Source of the DNA: Mytilus californianus
Taxonomy: Eukaryota > Mollusca > Bivalvia > Mytilida > Mytilidae
DNA length: 64,000 bases
Assembly (NCBI RefSeq): GCF_021869535.1
Contig: NW_026262668.1
Span: 10,276,348 to 10,340,347, forward strand
Reading direction: 5' to 3'
Shown here: in pieces, positions 33,888-46,700 of the stretch
How positions within the stretch are numbered: the first letter of the stretch is position 1
Layout: each line of letters starts with the position of its first letter
The notes under the pieces: model-generated
Database searches by the model: none
The model's input: only the letters and a program-made list of their open reading frames with translations
What the model was told of the DNA's origin: nothing
Program-made: the position numbers and the translations under genes

Positions 33888-35808
33888 TATATTTATTTAT
33901 TCTTACCATTTAATGTGATACATACCCTCGTCATCATGTAATTCCTGTTCTAGCTGGATATAGAAAACTTGTGTGTGATTGCTAGGCATGAATAGCCAAT
34001 CTTATGCTCTTACCGGTACTTGATTAGTAGGGGTGAAGATATAGTATGATGTTGTCAATTATTGCATAGCATGCATAATTTTATAAATGACAAGAATGTT
34101 CCTAGTATATACCTCCTGAATTAGCTTTTAAATAATTTTGATAAGCTATGTCTCCATTAATTTGATTGCTTTATTTCTCCAACTGGTAGCAAAATACAGA
34201 ACTTTCATATTTCATTTGAAACTGCAGTTGACCTGTTTATTGGCAGCAAATAATATATTTTGTAGAAAGGTTGATAAGCTTACTAGTAATCCTTGCCAAC
34301 TACAGTGACAGGTGCTTAGATAGATGTTATTTCTTGTAGTATACCAAATTTTGTGGACTCTTGATGTCACTAAAAAGAAGATACTCGTAATTTCAAAGAA
34401 AAGGCAGATTTCAAAAGGATTTTTTGAATATTAAAAGAAATTTTAGAATTGTCGAATGAATGCAATAAAAATTGAGATCGTTTGAATAATATCCTTCACC
34501 AATATATATATATCTATAGTATATGATTGCTTCGTAATAGATAAATGAATGGAAATTGTTAATATCATCATGAAAATGATCAGAATGGAAAATTGTTTCA
34601 TCATGGATACCATTAGATATATTGTATAAACACATAATAATAATAAGTGTAATCTGGATGATAGCAAATGTGATTTATTGCAGTGGTAATAATACATTAT
34701 TTTTGGATCATATTTAAGTATAAATGATTGTCAGAAATATTAACTATACACAACTCTAATCAGCTGAGGTCTCCCTTATTTCAATTTAACGAACACCCAA
34801 GGAATATTTTGAATGATGATATTCTTCTTAAATACTTGAATATTATAAACCCAAAAATATATTTTTACATCAGCCTTTATAATGGTAAGTCTTTTAGTTT
34901 AGACTGTACTACTGTTTAAACACTAATTATTTTAACAGAATTAATTATAATATTCTCAATTGAGCAGAAAAAATCTAACATTAGCCAAATTCAGAAAAAA
35001 AACCAACATGAAACTCAGTTAAAATAGTTAATTACAGAATAATGGTTTGGATTGTACTTTTTGTGTAAACAAACATCTATACTACAGTAATATGACAAAT
35101 TTAGAAAGAAGGATAACTAACATTTATGTCTGCAATACACTCTAAGGGCACATACAAGGGTTACAAATCGGGAATTCTTTTCTCAAAATTTAGAGGGCTA
35201 TTTAACCTCTTCTGCTGCTTAGATGTGTAAAATCATATACAAGATTCTCTGTTTCTGGCTCTCCTTAGTAATGTGTGTGGATGTGTATAAATGTTCTATT
35301 ACCATGCCTTCTATGTTATATTTAATGAAGCGGGTTGTTATTTAATCTCCGTGTCTAGTTTTGTCTCCCAACCTTCATTTTAGTGCAGTGTGATTCTGCT
35401 GCTATATTTACACATTAGCAATTAGTTGAACAGATTTCACCTCTGACACCATTGTTAGCCCAGCTACTGTATAATTATGCAGATGTAGCCTTAATTTATA
35501 GTTGTAATTTTGTTTTGACTTCACTAGTCCAATATTAGATGATAACTGTATTATTATACTGGTATTTTTTTTTATTAAAGGTGCTAAATAACATCATTTT
35601 ATGTAATGTTTTTTTTTTTCATTATATATATTCAGAGCAGTGGTATCCTGCTTTACCTCTGCAAGTCTGTTCATCTGTGTTCCATGAATTTTTTTCTCAG
35701 GAACTACAAATCAGAGCTTCTGAAAGGAGAATAACATTAGATGACCATTTCTACAATAGTTGTCTCTTTTTAAATATTTTAAAAATGTGCTTCGTCGAGC
35801 ACAGCTGA
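33888..35808 (+). other. CRAT 3' UTR and gene-free flank
   Basis: The CRAT stop is at 33885-33887. AATAAA at 34464-34469 is a candidate polyadenylation signal, which would give a 3' UTR of about 600 bases. The rest is AT-rich; ORFs on both strands near 34410-34920 have no domain. Text near 35690 (TTTTTCTCAGGAACTACAAATCA) recurs near 37912 and is a dispersed repeat. Confidence 0.4.
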
Positions 35809-36623
35809 ATACGACCGCAGAGGTCCAACCTTGAACAGTTGGGGAAAATATAGACACAATATTCAAGCTTGATACAGGTCTGAATTTGGATTGTAATTAA
35901 ATATTTGACACATTATAGGTTTATAGGTTTCTGACACAGAATAAATGTAGTCAAAGAACTTGAAATTGGTTATATGATTTGAATTTATATTCAATTGAAG
36001 ATTTCTTGCTGTTGTGCAATACACTGTGCTCTTGCTCAATACTTAGTAAATCTGTTTTCAGACTATATAGTAAAAATCTTGAGGAAAAATATTGACCCCC
36101 ACCCCAAAAATATTTTTTTTACACCCCCCTCCAAAAGAAATAATATTTGAAGAAATTTTCTTTTTGTAAAATGTGGTACAATTTAAGAGACATCCATACA
36201 CTTAAACACAAGTTTTTGTCTGAAATCTAGAAAAATGCTTGTTTTTGGCCCCTAATTCCTGAACGGTTTGGGCAATTACTACCCCCATAATGAATCCCAA
36301 CCTTCTACTTGTGGTATTGAACCTTGTGGTATTGAACCTTGTGGTACAATTTCAGAGCAATCAAAATACTTATACACAAGTTATTGTCCTGAAACTAGAA
36401 AAATGCTTGTTTTGGGCCCCTTTTTGGCCCCTAATTCCTAAACAGTTGGGACCATAACCCCCAAAATCAATCCAAACCTTCCTTTTGTGGTATTAAGCCT
36501 TGTGTTTAAATTTCATAGAATTCCATTCACTTGTACTAAAGTTATTGTCTGGAAACCAAATGTCTTCAGACAACGACGACAACGTGATAGCAATATACGA
36601 ACGCAAATATTTTGCGGTCGTAT
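35809..36623 (+). mobile_element. repeat-family element with ATACGACCGCA ends, copy 1
   Basis: The element begins ATACGACCGCAGAGGTC and ends TTTTGCGGTCGTAT, an inverted repeat of about 11-14 bp. The inside has GGCCCCTAATTCC, a segment also repeated in tandem in the opposite orientation at 41000-41850. It is non-coding. Its first 140 bp are the inverse of 42785-42929. Confidence 0.7.
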
Positions 36624-38550
36624 AAAAACCAAAACTTATTTAAAAGATGAAGAGCTTACAAACTAAAAAGGACAAAAAGTATAGCATAGACGTTTACATA
36701 GACATAGAAAATTTTATTTTGATTCAGCATAGCATAAAACATACAATTTATCAAACATAAGGTCTCATGAGATTTTTACCGAATATATAAATGTATATAA
36801 AACAAATAAAACAAAGCATCATGCACATAAAAAACATACAGCTGAATAAAGCCATGCAACAACCAAAATTTCATATTTCTAGCAATCTTGTATAAAAATT
36901 TATAAATTAATTTAAAAATTTAAATAGAACTGTTTGACAAAAAAACCAAGTGCCTCTACGGGTCACCTGACAGAATGTCAGCAGTGTAAAAATTAAAAAG
37001 TTTAAGATAAGCACTAGATAACAAAGCAATTCATAAAAGCTAAACATTTGAGTTACTGAATAAATATGGAAAGCAGTACGATAATAAACTAATAACTTTT
37101 TTTAAATGAGATTGCAGAGCTGACAGTATATTAGCGAAAGCCAAGACAAGTATAATCGGAGCTTTGCATGAGGCAGATGTATTCCTTGATTTAAGATAAT
37201 TTCATGTCAGTACAGGTACCTAATATAAGTACTGTAGTATGAGAAGGTATAATAAGGCAACATTTTTTGGCTCCTTGAATTTGAAAATCAAAAAGTATAA
37301 ATCTACCAGATAATAATGCATTATCTAAGTTGTCTGTCAGATTCCTGTATTATAGTTTTGATTTTTGTTTTAACATTGGCATTAAGGCTAGACACTTCTT
37401 ACATTTTCTGCAAAAACAACAAAAACTGCCAAAATACCTTCTTATTGAGATCTTGTCTTTAATATTTAGATACGAGGAAGAGCTTTACCTCAAGAGATAC
37501 TTTTTCTACAAAATGTATTTGACAAAGATGTTTCAAATGTTAAAATATCTTTTTGGGTAAAGCTTCATATATATTTTGACCAAAATCTTTGTGTGAAAGG
37601 CCATTGTAGGACAAATACATAAATTTCTTCATTTTTTTTTACATCAGAAGTGATATCACAAGTGACCTTTCTGCCCTATAGTTTTCAGATTAAAGCAACT
37701 GATTCATTAATCAATAAAAATAACATAATTTAGAAGTTTACTATTTCAGGGGCCAATTAAGGGCTCTTAACATACCGCCACATTTGTTTTCAAGTCTCCT
37801 GCCATAATGCAATACCGTTGTTATGTGTTTTCACATCCATTGCTCATCAACTTCCTGTTTACTGAATTACTATATTTTTACACATGATAACCATGTCTAA
37901 AATTTCAGCACTTTTTCTCAGGAACTACGAATCAGAGCTTTCTTGAAATATTGTATCAAGTTTTCACATCCGTCGCTCGTCAATTCTAGCAAAACACTTG
38001 AAGAAGATGGTTCAAAAATAGACAACCAGACAGAAACTGTTTGGATTAAATTGCACTTGTGCAATCTTTACTCCCCAAAAATAGTGAGTCATTATGTTTG
38101 CATTGAAAAGTTGATGGGAGACCTATGCCAATTTAATATACTATTCATGTTATGCAAATTGCTGTATATTTGTGTAGCATGAATAGGGTTTAGGTTATTT
38201 TCTTTGAAAGACAGAATAATAAAAATAAGAAAGAAGTATTCACGTCATCTGGATAGATAGAACCAGTTTGTGGTTAGTTCATAGCCTTAGTCGCAATGCT
38301 AGACATAGGTATTACAATCAGGCAGCCAAGGCAGCAGCGGCGACGGCGTAAACTATTTGTAGAAAGCTTTATATTTCAGATGCCAGAAGACCTGGATGCT
38401 TCATACCTTGTATGCAGATACCTTATGTTACAAAGTTTCTGTCTGTCATATGTCCATTGTGCTTGATCTCATTTTCATGGTTCAGTGACTGCTTGAAAAA
38501 AATTATAGTTTTTTTAAAAGTGAAATACTCACTTATTATGAGTAAGAGAT
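36624..38550. other. gene-free AT-rich intergenic stretch
   Basis: Only short ORFs without domains are present. I see no exon similarity, no RNA gene and no clear repeat beyond a variant of the TTTTTCTCAGGAACTACGAA word near 37912. Confidence 0.4.
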
Positions 38551-38559
38551 AACAATATT

Positions 38560-39230
38560 TGGTATATGGGTTCCTTGTAAGGTCTCACCTGACCTCGACC
38601 GCATTCCATGGATCAGTGACCAAGGTTAAAGTTACGTGGTCAAGTCCATATCGGATACTATAAGCAGTAGGTCAACTATATTTGGTGTATGGAATGCTTG
38701 TAAGGTTGACATGTCCTACTGGCAGGTTTCATCTGACCTTGACCCCAATTTCATTGTTCATTAGACAATGTTAAGTTTTTGAGGTTTGGTCTATTTCCTC
38801 GGATATAATAAACAAAAGGTCAATTATATTTGGTGTATGGAACGATTGTAAGGTGTACATGTCCATGTCTGTCTGGCATGGTACATATGACCTTGACCTA
38901 ATTTTCATTGGTCAATGATAAGTTTTCATAATTTTGTTAATCAGATACTATAAGCAAAAGGTAAACTATATTTAGTGTATGGAATGACTGTAAAGGTGTA
39001 CATGTCTGTCTGGCATGGTTTATATGACCTTGACCTCATTTTCATGGTTCATTGGTCAATGTAAAGATGTTGTGGTTTATTCTGTTTCTTGGGTACTATT
39101 AGTGATAGGATCACTATATTTGGTGTATGGAATTATTGTAAGGTGTACATGTCTGTCTGGCATGGTTCATCTTACTGTGACCATTTTCATAGAAAATTGA
39201 TAATGTAAAGTTTATGTGGTACTGGTAGTA
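38560..39230 (+). repeat. ~145-bp tandem array, ~5 degenerate copies
   Basis: Units share TATATTTGGTGTATGGAAT, GTAAGGTGTACATGTCTGTC and TGACCTTGACC, with starts near 38560, 38680, 38825, 38968 and 39115. It is a diverged minisatellite without coding sense. Confidence 0.8.
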
Positions 39231-39498
39231 TACCTTCATATTACAGAATTTCAACATGAAACAGGCAAGACATTTCAGCATGTGCACTCTTGATAAATAT
39301 AACTAGTGGAATAACTCTTACTCTAATTTTTTAACCTACAACCAAAGTAAGCAATAATCAAGGAGTAGCATGCAATGTTGTGCAAAGAATACCCCTACTT
39401 ATTATTAGACATTGAAGAAAAATTTCAGGCTCAATTGCTTACATCCACATTACTTGGACTCTGGTAGATAGGTGTCATTGGCAATCATACCAAAACTA

Positions 39499-40130
39499 AA
39501 ACTAGAGGCTCTAAAGAGCCTGTGTCGCTCACCTTGGTCTATGTGCATATTAAACAAAGGACACAGATGGATTCATGACAAAATTGTGTTTTGGTGATGG
39601 TGATGTGTTTGTAGATCTTACTTTACTGAACATTCTTTCTGCTTACAATTATCTCTATCTATAATGAACTTGGCCCAGTAGTTACAGTGGAAAATATTTT
39701 GTAAAAATTTATAAAAATTTACAAAATTTATGATAATTGTAAAAAATTGACTATAAAGGGCAATAACTCCTTAAGGGGTCAACTGACCATTTTGGTCAAG
39801 TTGACTTATTTGTAGATCTTACTTTGCTGTACATTATTGCTGTTTACTGTTTATCTCTATCTATAATAATATTCAAGATAATAACCAAAAACTGCAAAAT
39901 TGCCTTAAAATTACCAATTCAGGGGCAGCAATCCAACAACGGGTTGTCTGATTCATCTGAAAATTTCAGGGCAGATAGATCTTAACCTGATGAACATTTT
40001 TACCCCATGTCAGATTTGCTCTAAATGCTTTAGTTTCAGAGATATAGGCCAAAAACTGCATTTTACCCCTATGTTCTATTTTTAGCCATGTCGGCCATGT
40101 TGGTTCATTCATGTCCAGTGTACAAAGTAG
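39499..40130 (+). repeat. dispersed mollusc repeat 'AGAGGCTC...GCTCACCT', copy 1
   Basis: The segment begins AAACTAGAGGCTCTAAAGAG and TCGCTCACCTTGG, and contains GGGCAATAACTCCTTAAGGG and TAGCCATGTCGGCCATG. The same blocks occur in order at 54423-55549 and partly at 52521-52760. It is non-coding. Confidence 0.8.
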
Positions 40131-40138
40131 TACCGATA

Positions 40139-40968
40139 TTGTCGACATCGCAAAGTAGGCAATGTTGACACAATATTGTACAACGTTGTCGATATCGTTT
40201 CATACTCTAATCTACATCGTTGACATTGACGATATCGCGAAGTAGACAATGTCGACACGATATTGTACAACGTTGTCGATATCGTTTCATACTCTTGTCT
40301 ACATCGTTGACTTTGACGATATCGCGAAGTAGACAATGTCGACACGATGTTGTACAACGTTGTCGATATCGTTTCATACTCTTGTCTACATCGTTGACAT
40401 TGCCGATATCGCTAACACATTACTCGTTTTTACATTGTTAATTTTGAATACAACGATGTCGACATTGTGTTGTACTACTTTGTCGATATCCTTTCATCAT
40501 CTTGTCTCTGCATGGTTGGCATTGCCGACATCGCGAAAAAGACAATGTCAAAACACTGTATTACAACGTAATCTATAATGTCAACATCGCAAAGATGTTG
40601 AGGAGGAGGAGAAGGAAGAGGACGAGAAGGAGGAGGACGAGGAGGAGGAGGAGGATAGAGATTTGCAAACATTAAAAAACTGTCCAAATAAGTTCTAATA
40701 TTAAGAACATCGACACAGGCATAATATAAATACATTATTTGAAATTGAAATTGATAAACTATACAATTCTTTATTTAAAAAAAAGATGTAGGCGATGTCA
40801 ACGATGTAGACGGCAAGAAAAACGATGTAGACAATGTCGTCACGATGTTGTCAACATCACGATGTCGGCGATGTCAACGATGTAGACAGGAAAGGGGGAC
40901 GATGTAGACGATGTCGTCACGATGTTGTCAACATCACGATGTCGGCGAGGTCAACGATGTAGACAGGA
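40139..40968. repeat. tandem arrays built from GATGTCGAC / ACGATGT words
   Basis: From 40139 to about 40590 there are about five units of some 87 bp, with CGATATCGCGAAGTAGACAA, TGTCGACACGATATTGTAC and AACGTTGTCGATATCG. From 40780 to 40968 a related shorter-period array has ACGATGTAGACAATGTCGTC and ATGTTGTCAACATCACGATG. It is CpG-rich relative to its surroundings and dense in short palindromes. A purine-rich GAGGAG tract lies at 40599-40656. Confidence 0.8.
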
Positions 40969-40999
40969 GTCGTCCGAAGACACATTGGTTTTCGCACTC

Positions 41000-41850
41000 T
41001 AACTTTAGTTTAAGTGAATGGATCTCTATGAAATTTTACCATAAGGTTCAATACCACAAAAGGAAGGTTGGGATTGATTTTGGGGGTTATGGTACCAACA
41101 GTTAAGGAATTAGGGGCCAAAAATAAGCATTTTTGTAACTTCCAGACATAACTTGTGTGTTAGTGTATGGATCTCTCTGACATTGTACCAAAAGGTTCCA
41201 TATCACAAAGGGAATGCTGGGATTGATTTTGGGGGTATTTGCCTCAAAATATTAGGAATTAGGGGCCAAAAAAGGGGCAAAAAACAAGCATTTTTCTAGT
41301 TTCATGACAATAACTTGTGTGTAAGTGTATGGATCTTTCTGAAATTGTACTACAAGGTTCCATATCACAAAGGGAAAGCTGGGATTGAGTTTGGGGGTAA
41401 TTGCCCAAAATGTTAAGGAATAAGGGGCCAAAAAGGGGCCAAAAATAAGCATTTTTTCTAGTTTCCGGACAATAACTTGTGTTCAAGTGTATGGATCTCT
41501 CTGAAATTGTACCACAAGGTTCCATATCACATAGGGAATGCTGGGATTGATTTTGGGGGTAATTGCCTCGAAATTTTAGGAATTAGGGGCCAAAAAAGGG
41601 GCAAAAAACAAGCATTTTTCTAGTTTCATGACAATAACTTGTGTGTTAGTGTTTGGATATTTCTGAAATTGTACTACAAGGTTCCATATCACAAATGGAA
41701 AACTGGAATTGAGTTTGGGGGTAATTGATCTAAACGTTTAGGAATTGGGGGCCAAAAAACACATTTTTCTAGTTTCCAGACAATAACTTGTGTTCAAGTG
41801 TATGGATCTCTCTGAAATTTTTTCCTTTTTTTTCTTTTTTTCCTTTTTTT
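41000..41850 (-). repeat. ~160-bp tandem array, ~5.5 copies
   Basis: The word GTGTATGGATCTCTCTGAAA or a variant recurs near 41014, 41164, 41325, 41488, 41649 and 41800. Units include GGAATTAGGGGCCAAAAA and TGGGATTGATTTTGGGGGT. It is an expansion of a segment present once or twice in the element at 35809-36623. Confidence 0.88.
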
Positions 41851-41959
41851 TTCTTTTAAAATTTTCCATTTTAAGTTGGTTATTTCTGATTTATATTTAA
41901 AAGCAAATAATAATGATATGGTAGGAGATACACACCAAACAGGATGTGTAAATTATTAT

Positions 41960-42140
41960 ATAATAAGTATTGTGCAAAAGCAAGAAATTTTCAATTGCAC
42001 AGTATTGCACAATAGCAAGAAATCTTCAATTGCACAGTATTGCGCAATAGCAAGAAATCTTCAATTGCACAGTATTGCGCAATAGCAAGAATCCAATAGC
42101 ACAATATTGCGCAATAGCAAGAAATTGTCAATTGTGCAGT
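41960..42140 (+). repeat. ~36-bp repeat with TTGCACAGTATTGCGCAATA
   Basis: Four to five short units of AGCAAGAAATCTTCAATTGC and ACAGTATTGCGCAAT. It lies between the two larger arrays. Confidence 0.8.
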
Positions 42141-42149
42141 ATTTGCAGG

Positions 42150-42770
42150 TTTTATTCTTGAATTCTTGGGGTTCTTTAATATGCTGAATCTAACCGTGTA
42201 TTAAGTTTTTGGATTTTGGGCCTCGTTTTTAAATTGGTCCACATTGAGGTCCAAAGGGTCCAAAATTAAACTTTGTTTGATTTCATCAAAAAATGAATTA
42301 TTGGGGTTCTTTGATATGCCGAATCTAACCGTGTATTTAGATTCTTAATTTTTGGTTCCGTTTTCAAATTGGTCTACATTAAGGTCCAAAGGGTCCAAAA
42401 TTAAACTAAGTTTGATTTTAACAAAAATTGAATTCTTAGGGTTCTTTGATATGCTGAATCTAAACATGTATTTAGATTTTTGATTATGGGCCCAGTTTTC
42501 AAGTTGGTCCAAATCGGGGTCCAAAATTAAACTTTGTTTGATTTCAACAAAAATTGAATATATGGGGTTCTTTGATATGCTGAATCTAACCATGTATTTA
42601 GATTTTTGATTTTTGGGCCCGTTATCAACTTTGTCCACATTGAGGTCATAAGGGTCCAAAATTAAACTTTGTTTGATGTCATCAAAAATTAAATTCTTGG
42701 GGTTCTTTGATATGCTGAATCTAACCATGTATTTAGATTTTGGATATTGGACCATAATGGGTGAATGTCC
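42150..42770 (-). repeat. ~135-bp tandem array, ~5 copies
   Basis: GGGGTTCTTTGATATGCTGA recurs near 42167, 42302, 42438, 42564 and 42699, each followed by AACCATGTATTTAGATTTT and GGTCCAAAATTAAACTTTG. The minus-strand ORF over it is a repeat artefact. Confidence 0.88.
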
Positions 42771-42957
42771 AATTTAAAATTTTTAAGTTCTTAGACCACA
42801 TTCATTCTGTGTCAGAAACCTATGCTGTGTCAAATATTTAATCACAATCCAAATTCAGAGCTGTATCAAGCTTGAATGTTGTGTCCATACTTGCCCCAAC
42901 TGTTCAGGGTTCGACCTCTGCGGTCGTATCAAGCTTCGCCCTGCGGAGCATTTTATT

Positions 42958-43070
42958 TAAACTAGATACCCTAATGATGATTGTGGCCAAGTTTGGTTAA
43001 ATTTGGCCTAGTAGTTTCAGAGGAGAAGATTTTTGTAAAAGTTAACGGAAATTTGTACTTGATCTGAGTT
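42958..43070 (+). repeat. fragment of the dispersed mollusc repeat
   Basis: AAACTAGATACCCTAATGAT and GTAGTTTCAGAGGAGAAGAT are internal words of the family at 39499 and 54423. Confidence 0.6.
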
Positions 43071-43726
43071 TTGTGGTAAGAAGTATTGTGTATAAGTTTC
43101 ATAACATTTGGTTGAGGCAAACTTCAGTTAGAGAACGGAGACGAAAAATTCAGAAATTCAATGCCTGCCAGTGCCTAGCAAAATCATTTGATACAGAAGC
43201 TGAGAAATATGCAACTGAAATTACAGACAAAGGGTTGGACAGACAATGTCATTGCAGTATCACATGGGGATGTAATACAAAAGTAAAGAATAAAATTCAG
43301 CATTTCAAAAAGAATTAGCATAAACTAATCAAAATTTTGATTAGTACTCCTAATCAATCTTGATCAAGATGAAGTTATGATAAAGCTTTTCCATTTTATT
43401 ACAATTCCATAAACGAATGGAAAGAGTAGAACAGCTTGTATGGTAATTATGGCAAATTATAACAGCAGAAGTGCTTGAAATTTTTTATGTTTCCAATGGC
43501 ATAACTCATACAAAATTTGTTTACTAGCATTCATTTTTCAATGTAAGCCAATGTTAACCTACTGTACAAATTTCATTCTGCTTGGGTAAAAATAGTTTGA
43601 TTGCATTAATAAACTGTAAACAGATGAAAAATCAGACAGATCACTATATCTCACCTACTTTGTACTGGATAAAACTATTATGTGGCTTGATCTTTTCTTA
43701 AGAGAATTGCAGGAAGTAAAAAGATG

Positions 43727-43746
43727 TTTATTTAGATTTTTTTATT
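43727..43746 (-). terminator. candidate TADA1 polyadenylation signals
   Basis: Two AATAAA hexamers on the minus strand (TTTATT at 43727-43732 and 43741-43746) lie within 25 nt after the TADA1 stop. They are close to the stop, so another signal further on (TTTATT near 43396) may be used instead. Confidence 0.4.
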
Positions 43747-43750
43747 AGTG

Positions 43751-46700
43751 TTATCTGACAACAGATTGACTGTGTAACTGTTTTATTGTCACTTCTTGAT
43801 GATGAATATGTTCTTGGTTTATCTCCTCTTGACTTGGATGCCACAGTTTGTGGATAACTCTTTCTATTGCTGGGGCATATACTGAGTGGGATGCTATAGA
43901 ACTTCTGTACAGCTGAAAAAAAAAATAATCAATAAACATAAATCTGTAACAAGAAAAATACACAAAAGAGCAGAAATATTCCTTGATCGTGATGCATTCC
44001 ATTGAACAGAAAGTTGCAATTTCATGTCAGAGAATGTTTCCTGATTGGGAGATTTATAATAAAATGTCTACCAACCATTTTTAGATCGGGAAATATTTTC
44101 ACATATTTGCAACTTCCTGTTCTATAGAATGTCTCCCGATCAGGAAATATTACCTAGCTGTCTGACATTCTTATATCTTATTTTATTTTCAACTATGGAA
44201 AATATTGTGGATTGCCCCTTGTTTAATACATTCTTAAAAACACAAAAATACTAAAGAATTCTTTGATTTTTGTGAGAAAAAAACTGCTGCTCCTAAACGC
44301 ATAATACATTGATAAGACTTAAACCCAAAATATACCCAGGTAAATACATGAAAAGTTTCCTATTTCGAACAGAATGAAAGGTAAATAAATAACCGTAATA
44401 TTCATATTGTTCAGTTACTTGAAATAAAACCAGAAAATGTGATCACACTTATAGAGTGTTACATACCTGTAATGTTTCCAGCAATTCAAACAGAGTTACT
44501 GGCCCTTTACTGGCAGGAAATTGTGCTGATGATAACTGTTCAGCAGCCTTGGCACTACCAATGTCAAAAGGTGGTTTACGACTGGGTATGTGTAGTGCAT
44601 TTGCTGTTATTGATGTGGCCTCACTACCAACAAAAATTAAAACATGTTTGTATCTAATAAAGACAGACTCACAGTTTAAGAAAGCATGTAAATTCTGTAC
44701 TTCGAGCTGGCTTTTTAGTAACTACAACTATACTTTGATAAAGTTTTGATAGTTTTAACTATTTCACTTGTACCTATGTTTTTGCTGTCTGTAATAAGTG
44801 CTTTCTGATAAAAAGGAGAGAAGATACAAAACGGCCATTCAAAAACCATTTTAGGTTGGAGAAAAACAAACATCACAATGACTTAAAGATAAAGACAAAC
44901 AACAGAAAACAAAACACTGCAAAGAATAAAATAAGATGGCAGCTAGCATGGCTCGAAAATATCTTAATTGATTTTGTTGAATATTATGCAGACAAGTTTT
45001 GGAATTTAGGTCAGTTATTCAAATCAGTCTGTGAACACTCACACAACATATATTCAGACTACAATGTACTGACAATTTATGACAAGACCTAAATTGGGCA
45101 ATAACAATATATTTTGTGTGCCTTAAGCCCATAATATAAGCTGCTTTACATTAATTGAATTAGGTATTGACAGGTCACTTGGAATCCAATTTTAAACCCC
45201 AACAATACTTGGTATGCTTTTTTTTAACCAATATTCTTAAATGTTACTTTCATCATGCTACAAATTGATATTGACTAACTAACAGACAGAGGGTTTAGTA
45301 CTAGTAAGAAATAGTTATTATATCTTTAGGTTTATTTTTCTTCAGCAAATATGGTGTTGATGGCAGAATGGAATACTGGTAGTCCCTGTTAATTTTTTCA
45401 CAACCTTTCAATATTTTAAATGGCTTTAGGTTAGGTTAAGACAACTGTTTATTGTTGACAACCATATGCTGACCTCTGGATGTCTTTTTTGTTTTTGTTT
45501 GGTGTTGTTTCATTCACATTCATACTATAACTAACCTCATTTAAGAAAACTCTGTCATTTCTCATTATTCTTAAATATATATATATTTTTCTTTGTTGAA
45601 AAAGGTGGAACCCTTCACTTGTATCCTTCTAACCTTCACTATCCTTCTAACCTTCACTTGTATCCTTCTAACCTTCACTATCCTTCTAACCTTCACTTGT
45701 ATCCTTCTAACCTTCACTTGTATCCTTCTACCCTTCACTTGTATCCTTCTACCCTTCACTTGTATCCTTCTAACCTTCACTTGTATCCTTCTAACCTTCA
45801 CTTGTATCCTTCTAACAATTTCCTTCAGCTGTCCATTATTCTTTATAATTGACAGCTGAAATTGACGGTACATAATTGATATTGATAAAAGATTTCCTTT
45901 CATTTACTGGTAATTCCTTGATATAAACAGAGACATTTTGTTGAAGTTTCTGAAGTACTCAATACAAATGTTCAAAACTTTCTGCACACAGATATCAGAA
46001 CGTGAGTTCTTATTATTGTGATATTCACCCAGTCCAATTATTCCCATTAATAAAAACCTTGCAATAATTTCTGAATTTATAGTACTTGTGTTCCCACCTT
46101 TCTGAGGAAGTGTCAGCTATCTGAGAAGTATGTCATAGGTAAGGATTTAGTTCTTGTGTTCCTACCTTTCTGTGGAAGTGTCAGCTATCTGAGAAGTATG
46201 TCATAGGTAAGGATTTAGTTCTTGTGTTCCCAGCTTTCTGTGGAAGTGTCAGCTATCTGAGAAGTATGTCATAGGTAAGGATTTAGTTCTTGTGTTCCTA
46301 CCTTTCTGTGGAAGTGTCGTTAATCTGAGAAGTATGTCATAGGTAAGGATTTAGTTCTTGTGTTCCTACCTTTCTGTGGAAGTGTCGTTAATCTGAGAAG
46401 TATGTCATAGGTAAGGATTTAGTTCTTGTGTTCCTACCTTTCTGTGGAAGTGTCAGCTATCTGAGAAGTATGTCATAGGTAAGGATTTAATTCTTGTGTT
46501 CCTACCTTTCTGTGGAAGTGTCGTTAATCTGAGAAGTATGTCGTAGGTAAGGATTTAGTACTTGTGTTCCTACCTTTCTGTGGAAGTGTCGTTAATCTGA
46601 GAAGTATGTTGTAGGTAAGGATTTAGTACTTGTGTTCCTACCTTTCTGTGTAAGTGTCGTTAATCTGAGAAGTATGTTGTAGGTAAGGATTTAGTACTTG

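Larger units (their letters stand above)
40969..42929 (-). mobile_element. repeat-family element with ATACGACCGCA end, copy 2, internally expanded
   Basis: On the minus strand this matches the element at 35809-36623: the end at 42919-42929 is TGCGGTCGTAT and the adjoining 140 bp are the inverse of copy 1. Internally it carries two tandem expansions, 41000-41850 and 42150-42770. The far end near 40969 has TCCGAAGACACATTGG but no clear terminal repeat, as it runs into the GATGT array. Confidence 0.6.

Noticed and set aside
40109..40735. Overlapping repetitive ORFs with YNIVSTLSTSRYRQ
   Set aside because: By-products of the GATGTCGAC array.
41252..42755. Minus-strand repetitive ORFs
   Set aside because: By-products of the 160-bp and 135-bp arrays in the repeat element.
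43073..43318. Plus-strand ORF MVRSIVYKFHN... as a gene
   Set aside because: No domain and no splice or neighbour support. It starts in the edge of a dispersed repeat.
45571..45903. Repetitive ORFs on both strands (RRIQVK / TCILLTF type)
   Set aside because: Frames through an 18/21-bp minisatellite in a TADA1 intron.
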